Source: Morganella morganii (lineage in GTDB: Bacteria > Pseudomonadota > Gammaproteobacteria > Enterobacterales > Enterobacteriaceae). Taken from it: 64,000 nt of DNA. Below are positions 46,696 to 58,393 of the stretch, piece by piece. The DNA is taken from assembly GCF_003996855.1 (NCBI RefSeq), contig NZ_NRQY01000001.1, forward strand, positions 2,361,943 through 2,425,942, in the 5' to 3' direction. The position numbers and the translations under genes were made by a program. A model generated the notes under the pieces. It was not told the origin of the DNA and searched no databases. It saw only the letters and a program-made list of their open reading frames with translations. Each line of letters begins with the position of its first letter. Position 1 is the first letter of the stretch.

Positions 46696-47415
46696 TTACT
46701 TTTTATCGCCCAGTAAAACAGATTCCAGCGCGATAGTGATCATTTCATTAAACGTCGTCTGACGTTCTTCTGCCGGCAAATTTTCACCGGTACGGATATG
46801 GTCAGAAACAGTGCAGATAGTCAGTGCTTTCGCACCGAATTCAGCCGCTACGCCATAAATACCGGCAGCTTCCATTTCCACACCCAAGATGCCGTACTTT
46901 TCCATCACGTCAAACATTTGCGGGTCCGGCGTATAGAATAAATCCGCAGAGAAGATATTACCGACACGCGCCGGAATACCGGCAGTTTCGGCAGCTTCAA
47001 CGGCATTGCGTACCAGATCGAAATCCGCGATAGCCGCGAAATCGTTATCCTTGAAACGCAGACGGTTCACTTTGGAATCCGTGCTCGCGCCCATACCGAT
47101 AACCACATCACGCAGCTTGACATCACGGCTGATAGCCCCGCAGGAGCCGACGCGGATAATGGTTTTCACATCAAACTCAGTGATCAGCTCTTTGGCATAA
47201 ATAGAGCAGGACGGGATACCCATACCGTGACCCATCACGGAAATACGGCGGCCTTTATAAGTGCCGGTAAAACCCAGCATGCCACGCACATTGTTAACTT
47301 GTTTAATGTCTTCCAGAAAATTTTCTGCAATGTATTGTGCACGCAGCGGGTCGCCGGGCATCAGAACAACATCAGCAAAATCACCACGTTCGGCATTAAT
47401 GTGAGGGGTAGCCAT
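46696..47415 (-). CDS. deoD: Purine nucleoside phosphorylase
   Basis: Phosphorolysis of purine (deoxy)nucleosides. Start ATG 47415 with AAGGA upstream gives 239 residues, [20 protein letters not shown] onward, the E. coli length. Motifs [22 protein letters not shown] and [17 protein letters not shown] are present. Last gene of deoCABD. Confidence 0.97.
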   Translation of the reverse strand: MATPHINAERGDFADVVLMPGDPLRAQYIAENFLEDIKQVNNVRGMLGFTGTYKGRRISVMGHGMGIPSCSIYAKELITEFDVKTIIRVGSCGAISRDVKLRDVVIGMGASTDSKVNRLRFKDNDFAAIADFDLVRNAVEAAETAGIPARVGNIFSADLFYTPDPQMFDVMEKYGILGVEMEAAGIYGVAAEFGAKALTICTVSDHIRTGENLPAEERQTTFNEMITIALESVLLGDKK

Positions 47416-47484
47416 AAACAAAATCCTTTCAGTCAATCCAAAGGGAAAGGGCAGACAAAAAGTCTGCCCTAAAAAAGAGACACA

Positions 47485-48708
47485 TTACAGCAAGTTTTTA
47501 CCGTAATCCATCGGGGACAAATTAAAATAGGATGCGATCGTTTGCCCGATATCCGCAAATGTTTCACGGTAGCCCAGTGAGCCCGGTTTGATTTTCGGTC
47601 CGTAAACCAATACCGGAATATGCTCGCGGGTATGATCGGTGCCCGGCCAGGTTGGGTCACAGCCGTGGTCTGCGGTCAGAATCAAAATATCATCCTCTTT
47701 CACCAGCTTCAGCATTTCCGGCAGACGGCGGTCAAACAGTTCCAGTGCAGCAGCATAGCCCGCCACATCACGGCGGTGACCGTAGGAGGAATCGAAATCA
47801 ACAAAGTTGGTAAACACAATAGTGTTATCACCTGCCAGTTTCATCTCTTCCAGCGATGCATCAAACAGCGCATCAATGCCGGTCGCTTTCACTTTTTTGG
47901 TAATACCGACATGAGCATAAATATCCGCGATTTTACCGATGGATACCACTTCGCCCTGCTTTTCCTCTACCAGTTTTTGCAGCACGGTAGCTGACGGCGG
48001 CTCAACCGCATAGTCGTGACGGTTGCCGGTACGTTCAAATGAACCGGCTTTTTCACCGGTAAACGGACGCGCAATCACGCGGCCGATGTTGTAACCGCCT
48101 TTGGTCAGTTCTTCACGGGCTATTTCGCACAGTTCATACAGTTTTTCCAGGCCGTACGTTTCTTCGTGGCAGGCAATCTGGAAAACGGAGTCCGCAGAGG
48201 TATAGAAAATCGGTTTGCCGGTTTTCATATGCTCTTCGCCGAGTTGATCCAGAATTACAGTTCCGGATGAGTGGCAGTTACCGAGGTATCCCGGAAGATT
48301 GGCGCGTTTAACGAGAATATCCAGTAATTCCTGCGGGAAACTGTTTTCATGTTCGCTGAAATAACCCCAGTCAAACAGAACCGGCACGCCGGCAATTTCC
48401 CAGTGACCGGACGGGGTATCTTTACCGGAGGATAATTCCCCGGCATAGCCGTATGCGCCGATAATCTCCGCATCTTTATCCAGACCTTCCGGGAAGTGTC
48501 CGGTGGACTCTTCCGCTGCTTTACCCAGCCCCAGACGGGACAGATTCGGCAGATACAACGGCCCTTTGCGGCCTTTGTCTGCTTCACCGCGGGCACAGGC
48601 CTGTGCGATATGACCTAACGTGTCAGCACCGGTATCGCCGAAATCAGCGGCATCATGTGCTGCGCCGATACCGAATGAATCCAGCACCATAATAAATGTA
48701 CGTTTCAT
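47485..48708 (-). CDS. deoB: Phosphopentomutase
   Basis: Interconverts (deoxy)ribose 1- and 5-phosphate. Alkaline-phosphatase superfamily, Mn-dependent: [48 protein letters not shown]. 407 residues, the family length. Between deoA and deoD. Confidence 0.97.
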   Translation of the reverse strand: MKRTFIMVLDSFGIGAAHDAADFGDTGADTLGHIAQACARGEADKGRKGPLYLPNLSRLGLGKAAEESTGHFPEGLDKDAEIIGAYGYAGELSSGKDTPSGHWEIAGVPVLFDWGYFSEHENSFPQELLDILVKRANLPGYLGNCHSSGTVILDQLGEEHMKTGKPIFYTSADSVFQIACHEETYGLEKLYELCEIAREELTKGGYNIGRVIARPFTGEKAGSFERTGNRHDYAVEPPSATVLQKLVEEKQGEVVSIGKIADIYAHVGITKKVKATGIDALFDASLEEMKLAGDNTIVFTNFVDFDSSYGHRRDVAGYAAALELFDRRLPEMLKLVKEDDILILTADHGCDPTWPGTDHTREHIPVLVYGPKIKPGSLGYRETFADIGQTIASYFNLSPMDYGKNLL

Positions 48709-48770
48709 ACTTCTCTCCTGTGTCAGATCACGTCAGGATGCAGGGTTCCGCGTGAATAACAAAATTGTTC

Positions 48771-50093
48771 TTATTCGCTGATCCGGCGGTAAATCAGCGG
48801 GGTATCAGTAACCGGATTTTCACTGAGTGTGATGGCCTGACGCACTGCCTGAGCCGCTTCATTCCACGCTTCTTCATTGTTGGCATGGATCATCGCCAGC
48901 GGCATCTGCCCGTCAGCAGCACTGTTGATTGGCGCAATATCACTTAACCCGACGCTGTAGTCAACCGGGTCGCTGGCCTTGCGGCGTCCGCCGCCCAGTG
49001 CGACAACGGCCATTCCCAGTGCGCGGGTATCCATCGCGGTAACAATCCCTTCGGTCTCAGCATAGACCGGTTTACTGAGCACCGCCGATGGCAAATAGTG
49101 CGAATAACGTTCAATAAAATCTGCCGGTCCGCGCTGTGCGGCCACCATCCGGCCGAAGACTTCAGCCGCTTTACCATTATCCAGCACCTGCTGTAATTTT
49201 GCTTCCGCCTCTGTGCGGTCATCCGCCAGGCCGCCGGAAACCAGCATCTCTTTGCACAATGCCATGGTGACTTCATACAGGCGCGGATTGCGGTACTCGC
49301 CGGTCAGGAAACGCACTGCTTCACGCACTTCCACCGCATTACCGGCGCTGGATGCCAGCACCTGGTTCATGTCGGTCAGCAGTGCAGTTGTCCGGCAGCC
49401 CGCGCCGTTGGCAACCTGTACGATCGCCTGCGCCAGCTGCTCTGATAATTCATATGCCGGCATAAATGCACCGGAGCCCACTTTCACATCCATCACCAGT
49501 GCATCCAGGCCTTCAGCCAGTTTTTTGCCGAGGATAGAAGCGGTGATAAGCGGGATAGAATCTACGGTTGCTGTAATATCGCGGGTCGCATAAAAACGCT
49601 TGTCCGCCGGTGCCAGTGAGTTGGTCTGGCCGATAATCGCCACGCCGGTTTCTTTGATGATACGGCGGAAGGTTTCATCATCCGGGAAAATATCAAAGCC
49701 CGGAATAGCTTCCAGTTTGTCGAGCGTGCCGCCGGTATGCCCCAGGCCGCGGCCGGAGATCATCGGGATATAGCCGCCGCAGGCAGCCACCATCGGCCCG
49801 AGCATCAGAGAGGTTACATCCCCCACACCACCGGTGGAGTGTTTATCCACAACCGGGCCGGGTAAATTAAGGTATTTCCAGTCCAGAACCGAGCCGGAAT
49901 CCCGCATCGCCAGTGTCAGCGAGACGCGCTCCTGCGGGTTCATATCATGGAAATAGATAGTCATCGCCAGCGCGGCAATTTGTCCCTCAGAGACTGAATT
50001 ATCACGCACACCGTTAATAAAGAAACGAATTTCCTCATCAGAGAGCGGATGTCCGTCCCGTTTTTTGCGAATAATTTCCTGAGCCAGAAACAC
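48771..50093 (-). CDS. deoA: Thymidine phosphorylase
   Basis: Cleaves thymidine to thymine and deoxyribose-1-phosphate. The start is GTG at 50093 with AAGGAG six bases upstream; 440 residues, [20 protein letters not shown] onward, equal to E. coli. Motifs [17 protein letters not shown] and [15 protein letters not shown] are present. An ATG-started extension of 24 residues upstream is spurious. Second gene of deoCABD. Confidence 0.96.
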   Translation of the reverse strand: MFLAQEIIRKKRDGHPLSDEEIRFFINGVRDNSVSEGQIAALAMTIYFHDMNPQERVSLTLAMRDSGSVLDWKYLNLPGPVVDKHSTGGVGDVTSLMLGPMVAACGGYIPMISGRGLGHTGGTLDKLEAIPGFDIFPDDETFRRIIKETGVAIIGQTNSLAPADKRFYATRDITATVDSIPLITASILGKKLAEGLDALVMDVKVGSGAFMPAYELSEQLAQAIVQVANGAGCRTTALLTDMNQVLASSAGNAVEVREAVRFLTGEYRNPRLYEVTMALCKEMLVSGGLADDRTEAEAKLQQVLDNGKAAEVFGRMVAAQRGPADFIERYSHYLPSAVLSKPVYAETEGIVTAMDTRALGMAVVALGGGRRKASDPVDYSVGLSDIAPINSAADGQMPLAMIHANNEEAWNEAAQAVRQAITLSENPVTDTPLIYRRISE

Positions 50094-50185
50094 GGTGTTC
50101 TCCTTAAAATACCGAGTCCGTCCCGGTACCGGAGGTGCCGGGTTAATCAAAAAACCGGACTGCAAAGGCAGCCCGGTAAGCGTGA

Positions 50186-50965
50186 TTAATACTTACTGTC
50201 AGATTTGGCGTCAGCGTAGCCCAGTGTGTTGAGCAGGCTGGCTAACAGGCTGGATGCACCAAAGCGGAAGTGACGGGAGTCGGCCCAGCCTTCGCCCATG
50301 ATGCGGTCAGCCATCGCCAGATACTGCGCAGCTTCTTCCGCCGTGCGGACACCACCGGCCGGTTTGAAACCAACGGTTTTACCGGCGCCCATATCACGGA
50401 TCACCGTCATCATGATTTCCGCTGTTTCCGGCGTGGCGTTGACCGGCACTTTACCGGTGGAGGTTTTAATAAAGTCAGCACCGGCTTTGATGGAGATTTC
50501 GGATGCCTGACGAATTAACGCAGGGTCTTTCAGTTCACCACTTTCGATGATCACTTTCAGCAGCACATTGTGTTTCGCACAGGCTTCTTTGCAGGCTTTC
50601 ACCATATCAAAACCAACCTGCGTATTACCGGCCATCAGAGCACGGTACGGGAACACCACATCCACATCATCCGCGCCGTAAGCAATCGCAGCATTGGTTT
50701 CCGCCAGTGCAATCTCAATGTCATCATTACCGTGCGGGAAGTTGGTGACAGTCGCGATACGCACTTCCGGCGTACCCTGTTCACGCAGAACTTTACGGGC
50801 TAACGGGATAAAACGCGGATAAATACAGACAGCCGCAGTCTGGCCTGCCGGGCTTTTCGCCTGATGACACAACGCGGTAACTTTCGCGTCAGTATCATCA
50901 TCATTCAGGGTGGTTAAATCCATTAAAGACAGCGCGCGCTGCGCTGCGGCGGTTAAATCGGTCAT
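50186..50965 (-). CDS. deoC: Deoxyribose-phosphate aldolase
   Basis: Splits deoxyribose-5-phosphate to acetaldehyde and glyceraldehyde-3-phosphate. From ATG 50965 (GGAGAG upstream) 259 residues, [20 protein letters not shown] onward. The Schiff-base lysine is in DFIKTSTGK and the second lysine in [12 protein letters not shown]. First gene of the operon. Confidence 0.96.
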   Translation of the reverse strand: MTDLTAAAQRALSLMDLTTLNDDDTDAKVTALCHQAKSPAGQTAAVCIYPRFIPLARKVLREQGTPEVRIATVTNFPHGNDDIEIALAETNAAIAYGADDVDVVFPYRALMAGNTQVGFDMVKACKEACAKHNVLLKVIIESGELKDPALIRQASEISIKAGADFIKTSTGKVPVNATPETAEIMMTVIRDMGAGKTVGFKPAGGVRTAEEAAQYLAMADRIMGEGWADSRHFRFGASSLLASLLNTLGYADAKSDSKY

Positions 50966-51183
50966 AAAACTCTCCAACGTATGTCTGCGCCGTTGCCGGG
51001 CAGACGCAATATCTGAACGATGCAAAATGTGTTGGCGAGCGGCACTTGGTTCCGTGAAGACGTTGTCTCTCTTGTGATAAGAGTTAACGCTGAGATCCTT
51101 CTCACCGCGCTGTAATACAGGTGACTGATAAACAGAATCACCAAATCCGTTATAGGGTATTCATGCCTTATTGGAGCATGTTC

Positions 51184-51264
51184 CGGCACTATAATACGTG
51201 CCTTTTATCACGTTTATATAACGGCATTTACATCAATACATATAATTATGTGATAAAAATCACG
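51184..51264 (-). promoter_or_regulatory. deo operon control region
   Basis: GGCAC-TATAATAC-GTGCC (51185-51202) is an inverted repeat around a -10-like box. TGTGATAAAAATCACG (51249-51264) is a near-consensus CRP site. In E. coli deo is controlled by DeoR, CytR and CRP. The rest of 50966-51412 holds no gene. Confidence 0.55.
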
Positions 51265-51374
51265 TTAATGGCCTGATATGTGCAAAATAACAACACATAT
51301 TCACGGCATAGTATAGCGCAGGAAACGTATAAACAGGGAGAGACAGAAAGACAAGTACACCGAATCAGTGAAGT

Positions 51375-51401
51375 GCACAGGTGAACCGGGTTCACCTGTG
51401 C
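51375..51401 (-). terminator. Stem-loop after the nucleoside transporter gene
   Basis: GCACAGGTGAAC and GTTCACCTGTGC form a perfect twelve-pair stem with a three-base loop, 12 bases after the transporter stop. There is no T run. Confidence 0.5.
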
Positions 51402-51412
51402 GGGAGGAGCAG

Positions 51413-52690
51413 TTACAGCGCCAGGAAGAAACCGGCGATCGTTGCACTCATCAGGTTGGAAAGAGTACCGGCCATTACCGCTTTCATACCCAGACGTGCC
51501 ACGTCTTTACGGCGGTTAGGTGCCATACCGCCCAGGCCACCCAGCAGGATAGCAACTGAAGACAGGTTGGCGAAACCGCACAGCGCAAAGGAGATAATCG
51601 CTTTAGTGTGATCAGACAACGGCTGTAAACCGGCAGCAATAACCTGTGCATCCGGCTTCATGTATTCACCGAAGTTCATAAAGGCAACAAATTCGTTGAC
51701 CACAATTTTCTGTCCGATAAACGAACCGGCAGTCATTGCCTCACTCCACGGCACACCGATCAGGAAAGCAATTGGTGAGAAGAGCCAGCCGAGGATCAGT
51801 TCCAGTGACAGCTGCGGGTAGTCAAACCAGCCGCCGACACCGCCTAAGATACCGTTGATTAAGGCGATCAGCGCGATAAATGCCAGCAGCATTGCACCCA
51901 CGTTCAGCGCCAGCTGCATACCGGAAGATGCACCACTTGCCGCCGCATCAATAATGTTGGCAGGGCGTTCTTCTTCCGCTATACCGGCCATTGCTTCAGT
52001 ACGGTCATCAAAGTGCTCGGTTTCAGGCACCATCAGTTTCGCAAACAGCAGACCGCCCGGTGCCGCCATAAAGGATGCTGCGATCAGATACTCCAGCGGT
52101 ACCCCCATCTGTGCATACCCGGCGAGAACAGAACCGGCGACCGATGCCAGACCACCACACATCACCGCGAACAGTTCGGAGTTGGTCATCCCTGAAATAT
52201 ACGGACGCACCACCAGCGGGGCTTCAGTTTGTCCCACAAAGATGTTGGCAGTTGCGGACAGGGATTCTGTACGGGATGTGCCCAGCAGTTTTTGTAAGCC
52301 GCCGCCGAGAACTTTAATCACAAGCTGCATAATGCCGAGGTAATACAGAACGGCAATCAGCGAGGAGAAGAACACAATAACCGGCAGAACGCGCAGGGCA
52401 AAGACGAAACCACCGCCACCGAACACCTCAAACATTTTGTCGGAAACCAGGCCGCCGAAAATGAAGTCCATCCCTTTCTGGCCGTAGCCGATAACGCTGG
52501 CGACACCATCAGACATCGCCAGGAGGATTTTGCGTCCCACCGGGACATAAAGAACCAGCGCGCCGATCAGTACCTGAATAATAAAGGCACCGATAACAGT
52601 CCGCAGTTTGATTGCCCGGCGATCACTTGAAAACAGCACTGCGATAAAGATCAGCGCTGCCATCCCGACCAGACTCATAAGGAGTTGCAT
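51413..52690 (-). CDS. NupC-family nucleoside transporter
   Basis: Concentrative nucleoside transporter (CNT) of the inner membrane, H+ or Na+ coupled. Motifs: [42 protein letters not shown]; about ten helices. From ATG 52690 (AGGGA seven bases upstream) 425 residues. It is closer to the YeiM/YeiJ (NupX) branch than to NupC itself by my comparison. Position upstream of deoCABD on the same strand suggests nucleoside uptake feeding the catabolic operon. Confidence 0.9.
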   Translation of the reverse strand: MQLLMSLVGMAALIFIAVLFSSDRRAIKLRTVIGAFIIQVLIGALVLYVPVGRKILLAMSDGVASVIGYGQKGMDFIFGGLVSDKMFEVFGGGGFVFALRVLPVIVFFSSLIAVLYYLGIMQLVIKVLGGGLQKLLGTSRTESLSATANIFVGQTEAPLVVRPYISGMTNSELFAVMCGGLASVAGSVLAGYAQMGVPLEYLIAASFMAAPGGLLFAKLMVPETEHFDDRTEAMAGIAEEERPANIIDAAASGASSGMQLALNVGAMLLAFIALIALINGILGGVGGWFDYPQLSLELILGWLFSPIAFLIGVPWSEAMTAGSFIGQKIVVNEFVAFMNFGEYMKPDAQVIAAGLQPLSDHTKAIISFALCGFANLSSVAILLGGLGGMAPNRRKDVARLGMKAVMAGTLSNLMSATIAGFFLAL

Positions 52691-52845
52691 GGAAGTATCC
52701 CTGTTCACGATAATGTAGATTAATAGTCCTGTTCTGCATGCAGCTCAGAGCAGGACCCTGTGGCGCTGATTATACCCGGTCAGTCCGGTTAACAATCAAC
52801 TTGCGTCACAAATAACGACTGAAAAAAGTAACAAAAAATACAAAA

Positions 52846-52866
52846 ATATGATGACAATCACATTAT
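52846..52866 (-). promoter_or_regulatory. Possible CRP site of the nucleoside transporter gene
   Basis: ATGATGACAATCACATT resembles a CRP half-site pair (TGA N6 TCA). Weak by eye. 52709-53037 otherwise holds no gene, only AT-rich promoter-like sequence. Confidence 0.3.
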
Positions 52867-53037
52867 TCAACTGTTTTTATCTGAAAAATCCCCGCAAAAC
52901 CGGGAATTGACGGATATTTAACCAGGTGACTAACATGAAATAACATCTGCTTACAATTGTAGGTGATTTCAGGTGTTTTAGCACACGGAATGCGGGCCGC
53001 AACAGCATAAAATCGCGGTAAAATCGATTCAGGAATC

Positions 53038-53832
53038 TTAATCAGATGATTGCAGTAAAAAAAGCGTACAGCTGTTGCGATAAATCTGAGCAGCAATATC
53101 CTCCGGGGACTCACTGCGCAGTGAACAGAGCACCTCAAACGTGCGGACAATCTGCTCCGGCCGGTTCGGTTCGCCCTGAAAGCCACTGAGCGGCATATCC
53201 GGCGCATCGGTTTCCAGTAATAACGCAGAAAGCGGGAGCTGCGCAATTGCCCGCCGGGTTTTCTGAGCCCGGTCGTAAGTAATCGTACCGCCGACGCCGA
53301 TGTAATACCCCAGTTTCACAAACGCATCCGCCTGGGCAAAGCTGCCCGCAAAGCCGTGAACCACGCCACGGCGGGGAACCGGATGACGCCGCAGAACAGC
53401 AGCGAGTGTGTCATGGGTTTTGCGGGAATGCAGAATAACCGGTTTATCCGCCCGGGCCGCCAGTTTCAGCTGAGCGATAAAAAAATCAAGCTGTTTGTCC
53501 CACTGCGGATCGGCCATATAACGATCCAACCCGATCTCCCCTACCGCCACGCATTCCGTTCCGCTTTGGCAGATCAGCAACTCAAGCTGTTCCAGATGTG
53601 CCGGAGTATGCTCCGCAATATAAAGCGGATGCAGACCGTATGCCGCGTGCAGGCGGGGAAATTCACTGCCGGATGAGCGGCATAATCCGGCTACCGTAGC
53701 CAGATTCCAATGACTGACCGCCGGGATGATGATATCGGTCAGCCCGGCCTGTGCCGCCGCTGTTTTGTGGCGGACAAGGTCATCCGTAAAAAACGGAAAA
53801 TCAAAATGGCAGTGAGTATCAATAAATTGCAT
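53038..53832 (-). CDS. yjjV: TatD-family metal-dependent hydrolase YjjV
   Basis: TIM-barrel putative deoxyribonuclease. Metal ligands are seen in FIDTHCHFD, GEIGLD, ILHSRK, HGFAGS and LETDAP. 264 residues. The yjjU stop is four bases upstream, so the two are coupled, as in E. coli. Confidence 0.93.
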   Translation of the reverse strand: MQFIDTHCHFDFPFFTDDLVRHKTAAAQAGLTDIIIPAVSHWNLATVAGLCRSSGSEFPRLHAAYGLHPLYIAEHTPAHLEQLELLICQSGTECVAVGEIGLDRYMADPQWDKQLDFFIAQLKLAARADKPVILHSRKTHDTLAAVLRRHPVPRRGVVHGFAGSFAQADAFVKLGYYIGVGGTITYDRAQKTRRAIAQLPLSALLLETDAPDMPLSGFQGEPNRPEQIVRTFEVLCSLRSESPEDIAAQIYRNSCTLFLLQSSD

Positions 53833-53836
53833 TTAT

Positions 53837-54913
53837 TCAGTCCGCGGGCTTTTCCGGTGAATGTCCGGGTGAATATTCCGGTGAGTGTAATACCGCTGTG
53901 GTGCCGTCAGTAACCGGCAATTGTGAATCATTGTCGTTGGATGCGGGCGGAACGCGCAGCACAGATGTCCGTACCGGCTCATAAGCCGCCCAGCGGTTAC
54001 CGAGTGTCGCGAGGAAATAGCGTCCGCTGCAGCGGCCCAGGCGGTAATCCTGCATCAGGGTTTTTACCCGGCTGCCGAGTGCATTGCTCGCCAGTGGTGC
54101 ATTCGGATAAATTTCGGCAATTTCAACACCCGGCGGCGGTGACTGAATAAACTTTTGTGTCCGGTAATAACTTTTAGCGTGCTGCTTCATCATCGCAACC
54201 ATCCGTTTCAGATGGCTTTTTTCCAGCCAGCGCTCCATTCGTTTCACCCACTCCGGCGTGTAATAGAGCTGTGACGGGACAGTGCGGATCACCACAATCC
54301 GGGTAGCACCCCGCCGCCACGCCTCAATAACCGGTACGGCATCACTGATCCCCCCGTCATGATACGTGATGCCGTCAATCTCCACCCCTTCGCGGTAAAA
54401 CCCCGGGATAGCACTGGACGCTTTGATATACTCCAGCCAGTCTTCCGCCTGCGGACGAAAATACGCGGCATCCAGATTATCCGCCCGGCTGGCGCACATA
54501 TAAAATTCCTGCCCCTGATCAAAACGCCGCAGTGCATGCGCAATATCCAGAGGACATTCCGCCGATGTTGTGTCAATCAGCCAGTCAAGATCAATAAGAT
54601 TTCCGCCGCGGATAAAACGCAGCGGATTAAAAAATTGTTTATCGGTGGTGTAACGGGTAATGACGTGGCGGGCATAGCCGCGCTGGCCGCAGAGATACGC
54701 CGACAGGTTCTGCGCGCCGGCAGAGGTGCCTATCAGTATATCAAACGAGTTAAACCCGGCTTTGAGAAACTCATCCAGCACACCGGCCGTAAAAATACCG
54801 CGCTGTCCGCCACCTTCGCAGACCAGCGCCAGCTTCCCGGCCGCCTGAAGCGGATCAGGCAACCAGGCCAGCGGTGCGATTTTCCCGGGTGTCACCGGGA
54901 TATACGTTCCCAT
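53837..54913 (-). CDS. yjjU: Patatin-like phospholipase YjjU
   Basis: Predicted serine esterase. Oxyanion-hole motif EGGGQRGIF, nucleophile elbow GTSAG and catalytic Asp in DGGISDAVP complete the patatin Ser-Asp dyad. 358 residues. The C-terminal tail is unusual: HSPEYSPGHSPEKP, a short repeat probably disordered. Confidence 0.93.
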   Translation of the reverse strand: MGTYIPVTPGKIAPLAWLPDPLQAAGKLALVCEGGGQRGIFTAGVLDEFLKAGFNSFDILIGTSAGAQNLSAYLCGQRGYARHVITRYTTDKQFFNPLRFIRGGNLIDLDWLIDTTSAECPLDIAHALRRFDQGQEFYMCASRADNLDAAYFRPQAEDWLEYIKASSAIPGFYREGVEIDGITYHDGGISDAVPVIEAWRRGATRIVVIRTVPSQLYYTPEWVKRMERWLEKSHLKRMVAMMKQHAKSYYRTQKFIQSPPPGVEIAEIYPNAPLASNALGSRVKTLMQDYRLGRCSGRYFLATLGNRWAAYEPVRTSVLRVPPASNDNDSQLPVTDGTTAVLHSPEYSPGHSPEKPAD

Positions 54914-54945
54914 CCTCTCTTCCCCCGGCGCGGATTATCCGCCGG

Positions 54946-55350
54946 TTATTTATACTGCCCGATGCTGACTTCCACAGCACGAACGCCGGGAATACCTTTG
55001 GCAATATCGATAATTTTTGTGCGCTGGGCATCTGTGGTGACAAACCCGGAGAGATACACCGTACCGTTAATGGTTTTCACGGCAATATCATTGCTGTCAA
55101 TATCATCAGCGCTCAGCAGCTGGCCACGGATTTTAGCGGTGATGGTGCTGTCATCCACCAGCAGCGAGGCATCTTTTACCGCGCCGTCAAATTTCTGTTC
55201 CGCTTGTTTACCCAGATCTTCCGCAGACTGAGAAGCACTGTCCCACGCCTGCCCGGCTTTCTGACTCAGGGATTCATCCGCCATTGCGGATGCACTGAAC
55301 AACGCGCCGCCAACCAGCATAACAGCCAGTGATTTCATGGTATTGTGCAT
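54946..55350 (-). CDS. OsmY-like periplasmic protein with one BON domain
   Basis: From ATG 55350 (AAGGA seven bases upstream) 134 residues: signal peptide (cleavage near SAMA-DE), a helical Ala/Gln/Lys-rich segment (SQSAEDLGKQAEQKFD), then one BON domain (TITAKIRGQLLSADDI to AVEVSIGQYK). E. coli OsmY has 201 residues and two BON domains, so this is a shorter relative. The position beside prfC matches osmY. Probable osmotic or stationary-phase protein by homology. Confidence 0.8.
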   Translation of the reverse strand: MHNTMKSLAVMLVGGALFSASAMADESLSQKAGQAWDSASQSAEDLGKQAEQKFDGAVKDASLLVDDSTITAKIRGQLLSADDIDSNDIAVKTINGTVYLSGFVTTDAQRTKIIDIAKGIPGVRAVEVSIGQYK

Positions 55351-55416
55351 TATCGTATCCTTCTTCATTTTCATGATGAACATAATCTGTCCGTCAGTGT
55401 ATCTTAACTCCGCTAT

Positions 55417-55443
55417 AAAAAAAACGCGCCCGGAGGCGCGTTC
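55417..55443 (-). terminator. Terminator of prfC
   Basis: On the minus strand AACGCGCC, loop TCCG, GGCGCGTT, then a T run. Confidence 0.92.
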
Positions 55444-55445
55444 TG

Positions 55446-57035
55446 TCAGTGTTCGCGGGTTTTGTGGAAACGCACATCCGGATAGCGTTCCGCTGTGAGA
55501 TTCAGGTTCACCATGGTCGGTGCGATATAAGAGAGGTTATCGCCGCCATCGAGCGCCAGATGCAGCTCGTTTTTACGTTTAAACTCTTCCAGTTTCTTCA
55601 CATCGTCACATTCTACCCAGCGGGCGGTAGAGACGTTAACTGCTTCATAAATAGCTTCGACGTTGTACTCACTTTTCAGACGGGCAACCACCACATCAAA
55701 CTGAAGCACACCCACTGCACCGACAATCAGATCGTTGTTTGTCAGAGGACGGAAGACCTGAACCGCGCCTTCTTCAGACAACTGAACCAGACCTTTAAGC
55801 AGCTGTTTCTGTTTCAGCGGATCACGCAGACGGATACGGCGGAACAGTTCCGGTGCAAAGTTCGGGATACCGGTGAATTTCAGAATCTCACCCTGTGTGA
55901 AGGTATCACCAATCTGAATGGTGCCATGGTTATGCAGCCCGATAATATCGCCGGGATACGCACAATCCACATGAGCACGGTCGCCCGCCATGAAGGTCAG
56001 CGCATCGGAAATCACCACATCTTTTTTAAGACGCACCTGATGCAGTTTCATTCCTTTTTCATACACACCGGACACAATGCGCAGGAAAGCCACGCGGTCG
56101 CGGTGTTTCGGGTCCATATTGGCCTGAATTTTAAAGACAAATCCGGTGAATTTATCTTCTTTCGCCGTCACTTCACGGACGTCAGTTTTACGCGGCATCG
56201 GTGCCGGCGCCCAGGAAACCAGGCCGTCCAGCATATGATCCACCCCGAAATTCCCCAGCGCGGTGCCGAAGAAGACCGGCGTCAGTTCACCGGCGAGGAA
56301 CAGTTCCTCATCAAATTCATGGGATGCGCCCTGCACCAGTTCCAGTTCATCACGCAGTTGTGCTGCGAGCTCTTCACCGACAGCAGCATCCAGATCCGGA
56401 TTATTCAGCCCTTTTACGGTACGGACCTCCTGGATGGTATGTCCCTGACCGGTCTGATACAGATAGGTTTCATCGCGGTATAAGTGATACACCCCTTTGA
56501 ACAGCTTACCGCAGCCGATAGGCCAGGTGATTGGCGAACAGGCAATTTTCAGTTCGCTTTCCACTTCATCCAGTAACTCCATCGGGTCACGGATATCGCG
56601 GTCAAGTTTGTTCATAAAGGTCAGGATCGGCGTGTCACGCAGACGGGTAACTTCCATCAGCTTACGGGTACGATCCTCAACCCCTTTTGCCGCATCGATA
56701 ACCATCAGGCAGCAGTCTACCGCCGTCAGGGTACGATAAGTATCTTCGGAGAAGTCTTCATGCCCCGGGGTATCCAGCAGGTTTACCAGCGCATCGTGAT
56801 ACGGGAATTGCATCACCGATGTGGTGATAGAGATCCCGCGCTGTTTTTCCATCTCCATCCAGTCAGATTTGGCGTGCTGATTGGAGCCGCGGCCTTTGAC
56901 CGTCCCGGCTTTCTGGATAGCCTGTCCGAACAGCAGGACTTTTTCGGTAATGGTGGTTTTACCGGCATCGGGGTGCGAAATGATCGCGAAGGTGCGGCGC
57001 TTGGCCACTTCCTGTAAAAATGCATTATTTGACAT
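55446..57035 (-). CDS. prfC: Peptide chain release factor 3
   Basis: Translational GTPase that recycles RF1 and RF2. G motifs: [24 protein letters not shown]. From ATG 57035 529 residues ([20 protein letters not shown]), as in E. coli; an upstream start adding 20 residues is unlikely. Confidence 0.97.
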   Translation of the reverse strand: MSNNAFLQEVAKRRTFAIISHPDAGKTTITEKVLLFGQAIQKAGTVKGRGSNQHAKSDWMEMEKQRGISITTSVMQFPYHDALVNLLDTPGHEDFSEDTYRTLTAVDCCLMVIDAAKGVEDRTRKLMEVTRLRDTPILTFMNKLDRDIRDPMELLDEVESELKIACSPITWPIGCGKLFKGVYHLYRDETYLYQTGQGHTIQEVRTVKGLNNPDLDAAVGEELAAQLRDELELVQGASHEFDEELFLAGELTPVFFGTALGNFGVDHMLDGLVSWAPAPMPRKTDVREVTAKEDKFTGFVFKIQANMDPKHRDRVAFLRIVSGVYEKGMKLHQVRLKKDVVISDALTFMAGDRAHVDCAYPGDIIGLHNHGTIQIGDTFTQGEILKFTGIPNFAPELFRRIRLRDPLKQKQLLKGLVQLSEEGAVQVFRPLTNNDLIVGAVGVLQFDVVVARLKSEYNVEAIYEAVNVSTARWVECDDVKKLEEFKRKNELHLALDGGDNLSYIAPTMVNLNLTAERYPDVRFHKTREH

Positions 57036-57160
57036 CTGAGCTTTCTTCTGGGGCTGCGGGACAGAAACACGCGGTTTCCGCCCCTGATTTCTCATTAATG
57101 GCGCTTATTTTCGCCCGGTTTGCCCCGTGAAACAACAAAAGCTTGAAAAATGCACCGGGC

Positions 57161-58393
57161 TCAGCTGTCGAGCAGGCAGATACAGGCGACCGCATCACTC
57201 ATCTGACAGTTCTCCATCAGTGCCAGTAAATCCGTATTGATATCGCCCGTATGCATTTTCAATGAAAAATACGCACTCATCAGCAGCTGAATATCATTCT
57301 CTTTCAATACCCGTTTTCCCGTTGCCGCCAGCGCCGCCAGGTTGGTACGCAGGTAAAAATAATCCATCACCAGAAGGCTAAAGTGAGACAGCGCATTCCG
57401 GGAGCCGGTAACGCCGCCGGAAAAATTGTCTGCGTGAGGGAACTGACCATGATACAGAAGATATGAAAACAGATTACGCAGCGTGTACGGCTCACTCAGA
57501 CAACTCTCCTGCTGCTGTACTTTCCACTCCGCCCGCAACCGCGCCATATTTTCTTCCGTGCGCTCCGCGGTTTGCTGATCATCCAGTCCGAGCTGCCTGA
57601 GAGTGTTAATATAAACGGAGAGCAGCAAATCACCACCCCAGGATAATTTCGGGATAAATTTGCCATAAACACTCAGCACAGCGGTCTGAAAAGCAGCCGG
57701 ATGCGGCAGTGCCCGGCGTTCTGCTGTCAATTTCCCGCTTTCCGCTGCATTGAGTAAGAATTCATACACACCCTGAATTCGATCGAAGTTCGCTTCAATG
57801 TCATAATTCAGCTTACTGATAAAGGTCAGTAACTGCATCGCTGCATAGAGATTATCCTCAAATTCCGGTGACTGTGCCTGTACCAGGTTCAGACACCAGA
57901 GATACACCAGATATTGCGGATCGGTCAGTGCATCATCCTGCGGAGCTTTTTTCAGGTATTTATCTTCTTCCGTCAGTTGCATCGCATCAGCAGAAAACAA
58001 CAGTTGACGAACAGCCTCCGGACAGGAAAGTGACAGGCGTTTAAACGTCGCATTCTGATATTTAGCCTCACTGCGCGGATACTCACGGCAGGTATGGCTC
58101 ATCGCCGAAGGGCCGAGCTTACTGTAAACATTACACAGCCGTTTTTCCGTCAGAAACGGACATTTTTTATCCTCCGTCAGCCGGACATAAGCATATGCGC
58201 CCTCCCGTTCTGATTTAAGCACATGCTCCCGAGAAATCTGTTTAATCTCAATGCTTTCTGCACTGTGATATTTTTTATAGGTTTTTTTATCAATACTGAT
58301 AAACCAGTCCTGACAGCAGTGTGACAGGCATTCGGAACCGACGCATTCAAAGCGCCGGATAAACATCGGTGTGACAATTTTATGGATAAACAT
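57161..58393 (-). CDS. fliB: Flagellin lysine-N-methylase FliB
   Basis: 410 residues. The N-terminal Cys-rich motif (FECVGSECLSHCCQDWFI) and later Cys (KKCPFLTEKRLCNVY, SHTCREYPR, LSLSCPEAV) are the signature of FliB proteins, which methylate surface lysines of flagellin. In Salmonella fliB lies next to fliC; here no flagellar gene is near. Ortholog assignment rests on the Cys pattern; a different substrate is possible. Confidence 0.82.
   Translation of the reverse strand: MFIHKIVTPMFIRRFECVGSECLSHCCQDWFISIDKKTYKKYHSAESIEIKQISREHVLKSEREGAYAYVRLTEDKKCPFLTEKRLCNVYSKLGPSAMSHTCREYPRSEAKYQNATFKRLSLSCPEAVRQLLFSADAMQLTEEDKYLKKAPQDDALTDPQYLVYLWCLNLVQAQSPEFEDNLYAAMQLLTFISKLNYDIEANFDRIQGVYEFLLNAAESGKLTAERRALPHPAAFQTAVLSVYGKFIPKLSWGGDLLLSVYINTLRQLGLDDQQTAERTEENMARLRAEWKVQQQESCLSEPYTLRNLFSYLLYHGQFPHADNFSGGVTGSRNALSHFSLLVMDYFYLRTNLAALAATGKRVLKENDIQLLMSAYFSLKMHTGDINTDLLALMENCQMSDAVACICLLDS

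Noticed and set aside
50094..50165. Longer N-terminus for deoA
   Set aside because: The extra residues are not family-like and the GTG at 50093 has a strong ribosome site.
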